Shown here piece by piece: positions 51,229-58,399 of a DNA stretch of 64,000 nucleotides. Source of the stretch: Clostridia bacterium (GTDB lineage Bacteria > Bacillota > Clostridia > Oscillospirales > Ruminococcaceae); the NCBI GenBank assembly GCA_009929695.1, contig RZZW01000002.1:96527-160526 (forward strand). The letters are read 5' to 3'. Numbering within the stretch: the stretch's first letter is position 1; each line of letters starts with the position of its first letter. Position numbers and translations under genes: made by a program. The notes under the pieces were generated by a model. That model saw nothing but the letters and a program-made list of their open reading frames with translations. It was not told the DNA's origin and made no database searches.

Positions 51229-51552
51229 ATGAAAATGATAACTGCTATTATAAATAAAGACGACTCTAACAATGCGCTGTCGTCGCTTACAAAGGCGGGG
51301 TTCAGCGTCACAAAGCTTGCCACGACGGGCGGCTTTTTGATGGCGGGCAACGTCACGCTGATGGTAGGCACAGACGACGAAAAGGTGGACGCCTGCATTG
51401 AGATAATCGCGGGCTGCTCACGTCAGCGCAAGGAGGTTGTGCCGAGCACAGCGTCCTACGGTATCGGCGTCACAACGGCGTATCCGCTTGAGGTCACAGT
51501 GGGCGGCGCGACGATTTTCGTCACAAACGTCGAGCGCTTTGAAAAGCTGTAA
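51229..51552 (+). CDS. darA: Cyclic di-AMP receptor, PII-like
   Basis: 107 residues: MKMITAIINKDD...ALTKAGFSVTKLATTGGFLMAGNVTLMVGTDDEKVD, with GVTTAYPLEVTVGGATIFV at the end, the DarA/PstA family. It binds cyclic di-AMP in a trimer. GGAGG lies before the ATG. It overlaps the next gene by one base (TAATG), the usual darA-holB arrangement of Firmicutes. Confidence 0.93.
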   Translation: MKMITAIINKDDSNNALSSLTKAGFSVTKLATTGGFLMAGNVTLMVGTDDEKVDACIEIIAGCSRQRKEVVPSTASYGIGVTTAYPLEVTVGGATIFVTNVERFEKL

Positions 51553-52451
51553 TGCTTGAAAAAATAGTCGGAAACAAAGAATTTGTCTCGTGCGTTTCCG
51601 CCGCAATGCACGCGGGGCGTCTTGCCCACAGCCTGCTTATCTGCGGCGAGGAGGGCACAGGGGCAGACTATGCCGCAAAATGTCTGGCCGCTGATTACCT
51701 TTACCCCGACGGCGGCGAGGGCGCGCGGCTCGTGATGGAAAACGCCGCTGGCGAATATGTGCGCATAGACGGCGAGGGCGCGTCGGGCGACATCAAAATC
51801 GAGCGCATACGCAATATCCGCAAAGAGGTTTTTTCAACAACGCTTTGCGCCACAGGCAGAGCCGTGCACATCGCGGGCGCGCAGAAAATGGGCGCGCCGA
51901 GCGCAAACGCGCTTTTAAAGGTGCTTGAAGAGCCGCCCGAAAACGTTATATTTATCCTCACCGCGCCGAGCGAAGCGGCGGTGCTGCCCACAATCCGCAG
52001 CCGCTGCTGCACGTATACGCTCTCCCCTGTCAGCCGTGAGGAATGTGCGGCGTATATCGCAAAAAATTTCCCAATGCACAAAAATAAAGCCGAGCGTTTC
52101 TCCGATATCTTCGGCGGCAAGATTGGACTTTGCGTGAAGTGTCTTTCTGACATGCACATTCAAAACCATCTTAACGACGCCGAAAAGCTGTTTTCCCTCG
52201 CGCAAAACGACGACGAATATGCGGCGGCAGCGCTGCTTTCGTCTTATGAAAAGGACAAGGACGGCGCAAAAAACATGCTCGCAATGTTCGCGCAGGTGTG
52301 CGCCGCGGCGCTTAAACAGCCGGGCTTAAAAAATGCTGATTGCGCCGTGCGGTGCATTGAAGCCGCGGGTACAGCTCTCTCGCAAATATCCTCAAATGTA
52401 AATCAGAAGCTTGTGCTGTGCGTGCTTGGAGCACACATCGCGCAAGCCTGA
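51552..52451 (+). CDS. holB: DNA polymerase III subunit delta prime
   Basis: 299 residues. AHSLLICGEEGTGADYAAKCLA replaces a normal Walker A, and the zinc-binding Cys cluster is missing. GAQKMGAPSANALLKVLEEPPENVIFILTA and TIRSRCC are the typical clamp-loader sensor and arginine-finger regions. It is part of the clamp loader. It lies between darA and ricT as in B. subtilis. Confidence 0.92.
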   Translation: MLEKIVGNKEFVSCVSAAMHAGRLAHSLLICGEEGTGADYAAKCLAADYLYPDGGEGARLVMENAAGEYVRIDGEGASGDIKIERIRNIRKEVFSTTLCATGRAVHIAGAQKMGAPSANALLKVLEEPPENVIFILTAPSEAAVLPTIRSRCCTYTLSPVSREECAAYIAKNFPMHKNKAERFSDIFGGKIGLCVKCLSDMHIQNHLNDAEKLFSLAQNDDEYAAAALLSSYEKDKDGAKNMLAMFAQVCAAALKQPGLKNADCAVRCIEAAGTALSQISSNVNQKLVLCVLGAHIAQA

Positions 52452-52462
52452 AAGGAATATGA

Positions 52463-53323
52463 ATGACAAAGGTAATAGGCGTAAGCTTTAAGAAAAACGG
52501 AAAAATGTATTATTTCGACCCCGCCTCCGCGAACGTGGAGAAGGGCGATTACGTCATAGTGGACACCGCCCGCGGCACAGAGTGCGGCGAGGTGACAAAG
52601 GGCATACACGAGGTGCCAAACGCGTCTGTTGTGCAGCCGCTAAAGCCAATTGTGCGCATAGCGGACAGCATGGACATCAAGCGCATGAAGCAAAACCGAG
52701 AGGACGAGCGCCGCGCGTTCACCGTCGCAGAGGGTCGCATCGCGCACCACAAGCTCGCGATGCAGCTTGTTGACGCAGAGTATACGCTCGACCGCAGCAA
52801 GATTGTATTTTATTTCACAGCCGACGGCAGAATAGATTTCCGCGAGCTTGTAAAAGACCTCGCGGGCGTTTTCCATACGCGCATTGAGCTGAGACAAATC
52901 GGCGTGCGCGACGAGACGCGAATGGTCGGCGGGCTTGGCATATGCGGTCAGCCGTTTTGTTGCAGCCGCTTTTTGAAGGATTTTCACCCTGTCTCGATAA
53001 AAATGGCAAAGGAGCAGGGCTTGTCGCTCAACCCCGCAAAAATAAGCGGAACGTGCGGCAGGCTTATGTGCTGCCTTGCATACGAGCAGCCCGCGTATGA
53101 TTACCTCGCAAGAATAACGCCGGGGCTAGGCAGCCTTGTGCAAACGCCCGACGGCTACGGCAGCGTGGTTGAAGTAAACCTAGCCGGCGGCACACTGCGC
53201 GTGAGGCTTGACCCGCCCGCAATAGGCACAAAATTTTATAAAGCAGCCGAGTGCCGCTACATCAGCGGCGGCAAACGCGCACCGTCAGCACCCGACAAAG
53301 AGCCCGAAACAGAAAATGAATAG
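52463..53323 (+). CDS. ricT: RicT/PSP1-domain protein
   Basis: 286 residues. The PSP1 region contains GLGICGQPFCCSRFLKDF and SGTCGRLMCCLAYE, the cysteines of the Fe-S-binding RicT (YaaT) protein, part of the Ric complex that guides RNase Y mRNA processing and affects sporulation. AAAGGA precedes the ATG. The tail is an acidic, Pro-rich extension. Confidence 0.92.
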   Translation: MTKVIGVSFKKNGKMYYFDPASANVEKGDYVIVDTARGTECGEVTKGIHEVPNASVVQPLKPIVRIADSMDIKRMKQNREDERRAFTVAEGRIAHHKLAMQLVDAEYTLDRSKIVFYFTADGRIDFRELVKDLAGVFHTRIELRQIGVRDETRMVGGLGICGQPFCCSRFLKDFHPVSIKMAKEQGLSLNPAKISGTCGRLMCCLAYEQPAYDYLARITPGLGSLVQTPDGYGSVVEVNLAGGTLRVRLDPPAIGTKFYKAAECRYISGGKRAPSAPDKEPETENE

Positions 53324-53351
53324 TTTCCTTATTTAAAATTTGGAATTACAC

Positions 53352-53379
53352 TTGAAAAATTCTAAGTATATGATAAAAT
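53352..53379 (+). promoter_or_regulatory. Promoter of a structured transcript upstream of ferredoxin
   Basis: TTGAAA, 16 bases, TAAAAT with an extended TGA. Transcription would begin near 53386 and enter a highly self-complementary, non-coding stretch of about 200 bases. Confidence 0.68.
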
Positions 53380-53385
53380 AAGTCG

Positions 53386-53583
53386 TAAAGAGAGTGTAGT
53401 TGACGAGAGCCCGACACACGTTGCCTGTGGGTGCCTATCTTCGGCAGTTTTCACACTGCGCATTTGTGGCTGGGCAAGGCAATGCCCGCAGCCAATGCTG
53501 ACGCATTAGCAAGGGTATTAACGCAGCGCAGGCGCAAATGCGCACTGTGAAAACCAACGCGGGTCAGGCTCCCGTCAACTAAG
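53386..53583 (+). ncRNA. Candidate structured RNA (class unknown, rod-like)
   Basis: AGTTGACG (53398) pairs with CGTCAACT (53580), closing the whole region. Inside, GTTTTCACA-CTGCGCATTTG pairs with CAAATGCGCA-CTGTGAAAAC, and two hairpins (GGGCA/TGCCC and AATGC/GCATT) fill the end. No ORF or ribosome binding site fits. The long interrupted rod resembles 6S RNA in overall shape, but I cannot match a family by sequence. Confidence 0.6.
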
Positions 53584-53594
53584 TCTCGATGCAT

Positions 53595-53648
53595 CGGCGG
53601 CGTAAAAATACCGTGTCGTCAGCCGCCGGTGGTACTTAACGGACACGG
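53595..53648 (+). promoter_or_regulatory. Possible H-type pseudoknot before the ferredoxin ribosome binding site
   Basis: CGGCGGC (53595-53601) pairs with GCCGCCG (53622-53628). CCGTGTC (53611-53617), which lies in that loop, pairs with GACACGG (53642-53648). The two 7-bp stems interlock. The second stem ends just before the AGGATGGG ribosome binding site region, so it could control ferredoxin translation. Confidence 0.5.
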
Positions 53649-53666
53649 AGAATAGGATGGGTTATT

Positions 53667-53837
53667 ATGGCTTTTAAAATTAGTGACGACTGCATCTCCT
53701 GCGGCACATGCGCAGGTGTATGCCCTGTGAACGCTATTGCAGAGGGCGACGGCAAATTCGAGATCGACGCAGACGCCTGCCTCGATTGCGGCACATGCGC
53801 AGGCGAGTGCCCCGTAAACGCAATTTCCGAGGGCTAA
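53667..53837 (+). CDS. 2[4Fe-4S] ferredoxin
   Basis: Missing from the ORF track (56 residues). Two CxxCxxCxxxCP motifs are present: CISCGTCAGVCPVNAI and CLDCGTCAGECPVNAI, the classic clostridial ferredoxin that carries electrons for fermentative enzymes. The start at ATG 53667 follows GGATGGG. A terminator follows the stop. Its leader holds the candidate RNA and pseudoknot. Confidence 0.95.
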   Translation: MAFKISDDCISCGTCAGVCPVNAIAEGDGKFEIDADACLDCGTCAGECPVNAISEG

Positions 53838-53862
53838 TGCAAACGCGAAACGCATAATGCAA

Positions 53863-53896
53863 AAATAGCGGGTACGTTTGTACCCGCTTATTTTAT
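53863..53896 (+). terminator. Terminator after ferredoxin
   Basis: AGCGGGTAC-GTTT-GTACCCGCT followed by TATTTTA, 25-30 bases after the ferredoxin stop. Confidence 0.85.
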
Positions 53897-53913
53897 CGAA
53901 ATCAACGCGACGC

Positions 53914-53977
53914 GGCGTGCCGGGGTCGTCACGCCCTACGAAAACGCACCCCGTAGGGCACGACGACTCGGCGTGCC
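53914..53977. repeat. Inverted REP pair upstream of the RAYT gene
   Basis: GGCGTGCC...CACGCCCTAC (53914-53939) and GTAGGGCACGACGACTCGG...CGTGCC (53953-53977) are two hairpins of one subfamily in opposite orientation, 40 bases before the RAYT start. This paired layout is typical of REP doublets. Confidence 0.8.
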
Positions 53978-54016
53978 GAATAGTTCGCGCAAAATATATA
54001 TTCGGGAAATGATGAA

Positions 54017-54496
54017 ATGGATTTGCCAAAGCGTAAATCAATGCGGCTTCCAAATTATAACTACGGCAGTAACTCCGCATATTTTTTGACTATTTGCACC
54101 AAAAATAAAGCGTGCACACTCGCCGACATCACTCCACAAGGTCATGTGCTTACATCAGCAGGCAAAATCGCCGATAAATATATTTGCTCCATTTCCACTG
54201 CTTATCCGTGTGTCTCAGTTGACAAATATGTCATTATGCCTAATCATATACACATTATTTTGTCAGTATCAAGCGAAAGCGGCGTGCCGGGGTCGTCACG
54301 CCCTACGGAGACAGTGCCTAAAATTGTTGCTGCGTTTAAACGTTTTACAAATAAAGACACCGCGCAAAAATTATGGCAAGACGGATATTACGACCATATT
54401 ATACGCGACGAAAACGATTATTTGATACGTTGGAATTACATCGACACAAACCCCGCGCGTTGGCACGATGACGATTATTATTCTCCACCGCATTAA
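54017..54496 (+). CDS. REP-associated tyrosine transposase (RAYT, Y1 HUH family)
   Basis: 159 residues. AYFLTICTKNKACTL begins the Y1 fold, MPNHIHIILSV carries the HUH metal site, and YYDHIIRDENDYLIRWNYIDTNPARW contains the likely catalytic Tyr and the RAYT-type ending. It lies between REP hairpins of one subfamily, and another copy (54281-54306) is inside the coding frame as SGVPGSSRPT. RAYTs are thought to mobilise REP hairpins. Confidence 0.88.
   Translation: MDLPKRKSMRLPNYNYGSNSAYFLTICTKNKACTLADITPQGHVLTSAGKIADKYICSISTAYPCVSVDKYVIMPNHIHIILSVSSESGVPGSSRPTETVPKIVAAFKRFTNKDTAQKLWQDGYYDHIIRDENDYLIRWNYIDTNPARWHDDDYYSPPH
54281..54306. repeat. REP hairpin inside the RAYT coding sequence
   Basis: GGCGTGCCGGGGTCGTCACG and the following CCCTAC match the upstream REP at 53914 base for base over 26 bases. 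It keeps the reading frame and falls after the HUH motif, in what should be a variable loop. Confidence 0.88.
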
Positions 54497-54506
54497 CACG
54501 CCCCCC

Positions 54507-54531
54507 GTAGGGTACGACGACTCGGCGTGCC
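54507..54531. repeat. REP hairpin downstream of the RAYT gene
   Basis: GTAGGGTACGACGACTCGG followed by CGTGCC, differing from the upstream copy by one base (T for C in the stem, giving a G-U pair). It lies 11 bases after the RAYT stop. Confidence 0.85.
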
Positions 54532-54564
54532 GAATAATTTGCACACCCCGAACAGGACAATAAC

Positions 54565-55203
54565 ATGAACATCGAAACCCTGCAAAACGGAACTAAAGTA
54601 TTTTGTGAGCCGCCTCATTTTTTTGGGGAGGACGCGCTTTTGCTTGCTGAATTTGCCCGCGTGAAGCCTAGCGACCGCGCCATTGACATTGGCACAGGCT
54701 GCGGCATCATCGCGCTTTACTGGCACGACAGAGGTCACCGCGGCGCGTGCACGGCTCTTGACATAAGCGGCGACGCTATTTCCCTTGTTGAAAGCGCCGT
54801 CAGCGAAAATAGAATTGACCATATATCTCCTATTTGCGCTGATTTGCGCGAATATAAAGCGGACAAGCCGTATGACGTTATGGCATGTAATCCGCCTTAT
54901 TTCCAAAACAGCCCCGCTTCGCAAAACGCACAGCGAGCCGCGGCAAGGCATGAAACCTCGTGCAATATAAACGACGTTTGCGCCGCCGCAAAAAGGCTTT
55001 TAAAAAACGGCGGACGGCTTTGCGTATGCATGAAGCCCGAGCGCCTCGCCGATGTTTTTTGCGCCATGCGTGAAAACAAGCTTGAACCGAAAAAATTACA
55101 GGCCGTGTGCGGCAAAAAAGATTTTGCCCCGCGCCTTTATCTTATAGAAGCCGCCAAAAACCGCGCGAGCGGCCTGACCGTACTGCCGCCGATATTTCCA
55201 TAA
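54565..55203 (+). CDS. trmN6: tRNA1(Val) (adenine37-N6)-methyltransferase-like protein
   Basis: 212 residues. AIDIGTGCGIIALYWHDRG is the SAM motif and MACNPPYFQNSP the NPPY catalytic motif. The start EPPHFFGEDALLLAEFA is typical of the YfiC/TrmN6 family. It is followed closely by rsmI, the usual Firmicute order. Confidence 0.88.
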   Translation: MNIETLQNGTKVFCEPPHFFGEDALLLAEFARVKPSDRAIDIGTGCGIIALYWHDRGHRGACTALDISGDAISLVESAVSENRIDHISPICADLREYKADKPYDVMACNPPYFQNSPASQNAQRAAARHETSCNINDVCAAAKRLLKNGGRLCVCMKPERLADVFCAMRENKLEPKKLQAVCGKKDFAPRLYLIEAAKNRASGLTVLPPIFP

Positions 55204-55214
55204 AGAAGGTAAAA

Positions 55215-56048
55215 ATGACAGGTACACTTTATATCGTAGCCACGCCGATTGGCAACCTCTCCGACATGACGCCGCGCGCCGCCGAAACCTTTGCGAACGC
55301 CGACTTCATAGCCGCCGAGGACACCCGCGTGACGGTAAAGCTTTTAAACCATCTCGGCTTAAAAAAGCCCATGATAAGCTATTATGAGCACAATTTAAAA
55401 GAGCGCGGCGACTATATTTTAGACCGCATTGCCGCCGGCGAAAGCTGCGCGCTTTGCAGCGACGCGGGCATGCCTGCTATTTCCGACCCCGGCGAGGTGA
55501 TCGTCCGCGACGCGCATGCGAGGGGCATTAAGGTTGTGCCTGTGCCCGCCGCCAGCGCCGCTATAACAGCGCTTTGCGTGTCGGGGCAAATAACCTCACG
55601 CTTTGTTTTCGAGGGCTTTTTGCCTACAAACCGCCGCCAGAAAAAGGAGCGCCTAGAGGCACTTTTAACAGAACAGCGCACGATAATTTTTTACGAAGCG
55701 CCGCACAAGCTGAAAACTACGTTGCAGGATATGCAGGACTTTTTCGGCGGCGAGCGCTCGCTGACGCTGTGCCGCGAGCTGACAAAGCTGCACGAGGAGA
55801 TAAAGGTGACTACAATCGCGGACGCTTGCTCATATTATAATGAGAACCCGCCGCGCGGCGAATTTGTGCTTGTGCTTGCGGGCGCAGAGCCGCCAAAGCC
55901 CGCCGAAGCGCCGACGCTTGAAGCCGCTGTTTTGGCGGCAAAAGCGGACATCGAAAGCGGCGCGTCGCCCACGGACGCGGCAAAAAAAGCCGCGAAGCAG
56001 AGCGGTTTTTCAAAAAGCGACATATATAGGCTGCTCATGAAATCATAA
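55215..56048 (+). CDS. rsmI: 16S rRNA (cytidine1402-2'-O)-methyltransferase
   Basis: 277 residues from ATG 55215 (MTGTLYIVATPIGNLSDMT); the tracked start is inside trmN6. AEDTRVTVKLLNHLGLKKP, LCSDAGMPAISDPG, VPAASAAITALCVSG and FYEAPHKLKTTL are hallmark RsmI segments. GAAGG lies before the start. It methylates the ribose of C1402 in the decoding centre. Confidence 0.95.
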   Translation: MTGTLYIVATPIGNLSDMTPRAAETFANADFIAAEDTRVTVKLLNHLGLKKPMISYYEHNLKERGDYILDRIAAGESCALCSDAGMPAISDPGEVIVRDAHARGIKVVPVPAASAAITALCVSGQITSRFVFEGFLPTNRRQKKERLEALLTEQRTIIFYEAPHKLKTTLQDMQDFFGGERSLTLCRELTKLHEEIKVTTIADACSYYNENPPRGEFVLVLAGAEPPKPAEAPTLEAAVLAAKADIESGASPTDAAKKAAKQSGFSKSDIYRLLMKS

Positions 56049-56069
56049 TTTACACACAGGAGGCTCACG

Positions 56070-56546
56070 ATGAAAATAGTAGTTGTTTCGGACGTTCACG
56101 GTGATTATCAGCGTCTAAGCGATATAATTGATGCCGAAAAGGACGCGAGCAATGTGATTTTCCTCGGTGACGGTCTTGCAGAATCGGAAATGCTGCAAGA
56201 CGAGCACCCCGCGCTGCGGATATACACGGTGCGCGGCAACTGCGACTATACGTCGTTCAGCCCCACCTCCGCCGTCGCGAGCTTTGAGGGCCTGAACTTT
56301 TTCTACACGCACGGCCAGCTTTACGGCGTAAAAAATGGCACAGACGAGCTAGCCGAAGCTGCACGCGCACGCACCGCCGACGTGGCATTGTTCGGCCACA
56401 CGCATATCCCCTGCCTAGAAAAACGCGAGGGCTTGACACTCTTCAACCCCGGCGCAGTGACAAGCATGCGCGGCAGCATGGGCAGCTACGGCGTTATAGA
56501 GGTAAAAAACGGCAGCGCACAGTTTGAGCATAAGAAAATAAAATAA
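56070..56546 (+). CDS. YfcE/MJ0936-family metallophosphoesterase
   Basis: 158 residues. VVVSDVHGDYQRL, FLGDGLAES, RGNCDYTS, YTHGQLYG and LFGHTHIP provide all metal ligands of the YfcE family of phosphodiesterases. AGGAGG precedes the ATG. The physiological substrate is unknown. Confidence 0.9.
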   Translation: MKIVVVSDVHGDYQRLSDIIDAEKDASNVIFLGDGLAESEMLQDEHPALRIYTVRGNCDYTSFSPTSAVASFEGLNFFYTHGQLYGVKNGTDELAEAARARTADVALFGHTHIPCLEKREGLTLFNPGAVTSMRGSMGSYGVIEVKNGSAQFEHKKIK

Positions 56547-56547
56547 A

Positions 56548-56714
56548 AGAAGAAATAAGATAGAAAAAAGAAAAAGTAAGGAGTGAAACCTGCGGGTTTC
56601 ACATTTTAATGGATAGCGCACCGCTCATAATGACAAGGCGCGCATACCATTAAAATGTGACGCCACAGCGTCACTCATTACTTTTTCTTTCTTCTATCTT
56701 CTCTTTTCTTTAAA
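56548..56714. repeat. MITE-like element, family 2 (copy 1)
   Basis: Arms of about 65 bases (AAAGAAGAAATAAGATAGAA..., ending ACATTTTAATGG) are inverted around a 45-base centre. Each arm contains its own small hairpin, GTGAAAC/GTTTCAC on the left and GTGACGC/GCGTCAC on the right. A related copy is at 62.9 kb. No ORF is present. Confidence 0.72.
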
Positions 56715-56824
56715 AAAACGTCGCATTGCACAAACCCGCCTCGTAATTTTTGGCATACGCCTTTGTCTGCATTATGCTATACTTGAATAAACGTATACAT
56801 GTAGTAATATTGAAGGTGATTATA

Positions 56825-57835
56825 ATGCCCGAAGAGAAGAAAATTGAGGAAAAGATACCTGTTCTCGACGAAAACGGTCACATCACGCCGGGCTATGCCA
56901 CAAGCGCCGTGTGCGACTATTGCCGTAAAGCCATAAAAGCCCCGTTTTACCGCATAAAGGAGTGGGACTTTTATCAGGTGTCGGACGGCGAAAAATGCCT
57001 GCAATTCACGATAGGTCACGCGTCCTACGCCGGTCAGGTGGGCGTGATGCTGTTCGATTTCAAAAAGGGCGAGATGCTCGCGAACATAAATAAGATGCTC
57101 ATTTTGCCATTTAACCGCCTGCATCTGCCCGAAAACGGCGAAAAAGACCACGAGATAAATTACCACAGCGGCGGATATCACATGCACCTCAAAACAGAGG
57201 GCGACGTGCGGTATCTGTCGTTTTCGGCAAAGGATTTTTCGGCTTCGATAACCCTCGAGCGCAAAAATCCGCACTCGCTCGTCATAAATATACCCTTTGA
57301 CGAGTACAAAACGGCGTTTTATTACAACCAAAAAATAAACTGCATGACGGCGTGCGGTCAGGCGACAGTAGGCGATAAAGCGTACACATTTGACACGGCT
57401 GACTCGTTCGGCCTGCTCGACTGGGGGCGCGGCGTGTGGCCGTTCCACAACGAGTGGTACTGGAGCAACGGAACAGGCTTTGTCGACGGCGAAATTTTCG
57501 GCTTCAACCTCGGCACAGGCTTTGGCAACACAAACGCCGCCACCGAAAACATGCTTTTCTGCAAGGGCGAAGCGCATAAAATAGGCAAGGTGCACTTCGA
57601 CCTCGACAAAGAGCAGTACATGAAGCCGTGGCGCATCTACGACGACGAGGGCATGCTCGATTTAACGCTGACCCCAAGCTATGACCGCACAACGCGCACA
57701 AAGGTGCTGTGCATAAACAATGTCTGCCACCAAATGTTCGGCAAATTCAGCGGCACAGCCACGCTGTCAGACGGCACAAAGCTAGAAGTAAAAGACATCA
57801 CCGCATTCGCCGAGCACGCGGTGAATAATTGGTGA
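56825..57835 (+). CDS. DUF2804 protein
   Basis: 336 residues from ATG 56825 (GAAGGTGA upstream; the track starts earlier). The N-terminal CDYCRKA..APFYRIKEWDFYQV and the central FGLLDWGRGVWPFHNEWYWSNGTG match DUF2804, a beta-sandwich family related to lipocalin-like proteins. The function is unknown. It stands alone between repeat regions. Confidence 0.85.
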   Translation: MPEEKKIEEKIPVLDENGHITPGYATSAVCDYCRKAIKAPFYRIKEWDFYQVSDGEKCLQFTIGHASYAGQVGVMLFDFKKGEMLANINKMLILPFNRLHLPENGEKDHEINYHSGGYHMHLKTEGDVRYLSFSAKDFSASITLERKNPHSLVINIPFDEYKTAFYYNQKINCMTACGQATVGDKAYTFDTADSFGLLDWGRGVWPFHNEWYWSNGTGFVDGEIFGFNLGTGFGNTNAATENMLFCKGEAHKIGKVHFDLDKEQYMKPWRIYDDEGMLDLTLTPSYDRTTRTKVLCINNVCHQMFGKFSGTATLSDGTKLEVKDITAFAEHAVNNW

Positions 57836-57853
57836 TTTTAACAGTTACATTTT

Positions 57854-58399
57854 ATAGGGGACGGTGTCCTCGACGTCCCGCTCTTGCAGAGGGCAATAGG
57901 TCCCCCATGATGCGGTTTTTATGGTAAAACAGCAACCTTTGTAGGGGCGAGCTTCGCTCGTCCGTATAGTTTGCACATAATCACGGCTACGGTTCGATGT
58001 GGACATCGACCCATACAAATGTGCCACACTGCAAAGTTGCGCGAAATTGCGGGCGGATATGGAATCCGCCCCTACTACCCTGTAACAGTTAAAACTTTAC
58101 ACAAAAATAATGTTATAAGGTGTCGTTTGTAGGGCAAGGGCTCTGCTCTTGCCGTAACTTACCTCTTGCGGTTGCAGCGGCAAGAGCAGAGCCCTTGCCC
58201 TACGGACAACATTTTGCAGGTTTGCAAAAACGTAAAGTTTTAAGAGTTACAGACTACTACGGTTCGCCGCGAATTAACGGCGGATTGTAGGGGCGCGCAT
58301 TGCGCGTCCGCTTTTGTTTGCACATCACCACGGCTACGGTTCGATATGGGCATCGACCCCTACAAATGTGCCACAGCGCAATTTCGCCGTGCAGCATTT
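57854..58399. repeat. Composite hairpin-repeat array (copy 3), interrupted by a MITE
   Basis: The same module order as 34.15 kb: GGGACGG module, one CTCTTGCAGAGGGCA unit, GTCCCCCATGA spacer, CGAGC/GCTCG, GTCGATG/CATCGAC, GGGCGGAT/ATCCGCCC, then the GCGCGCATTGCGCG module. A 175-base inverted-repeat element (58079-58253) splits it after CCCCTAC. The 560-base gap has no gene. Confidence 0.8.
58079..58253. mobile_element. MITE-like element with 7-bp target duplication, family 1
   Basis: The ends CTGTAACAGTTAAAACTTTAC and GTAAAGTTTTAAGAGTTACAG are inverted repeats of about 21 bases. CTACTAC is present directly before (58072-58078) and after (58254-58260), a 7-base duplication. Inside is an inverted pair of GTAGGGCAAGGGCTC modules. 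It has no ORF and sits within a copy of the composite array. Confidence 0.8.
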
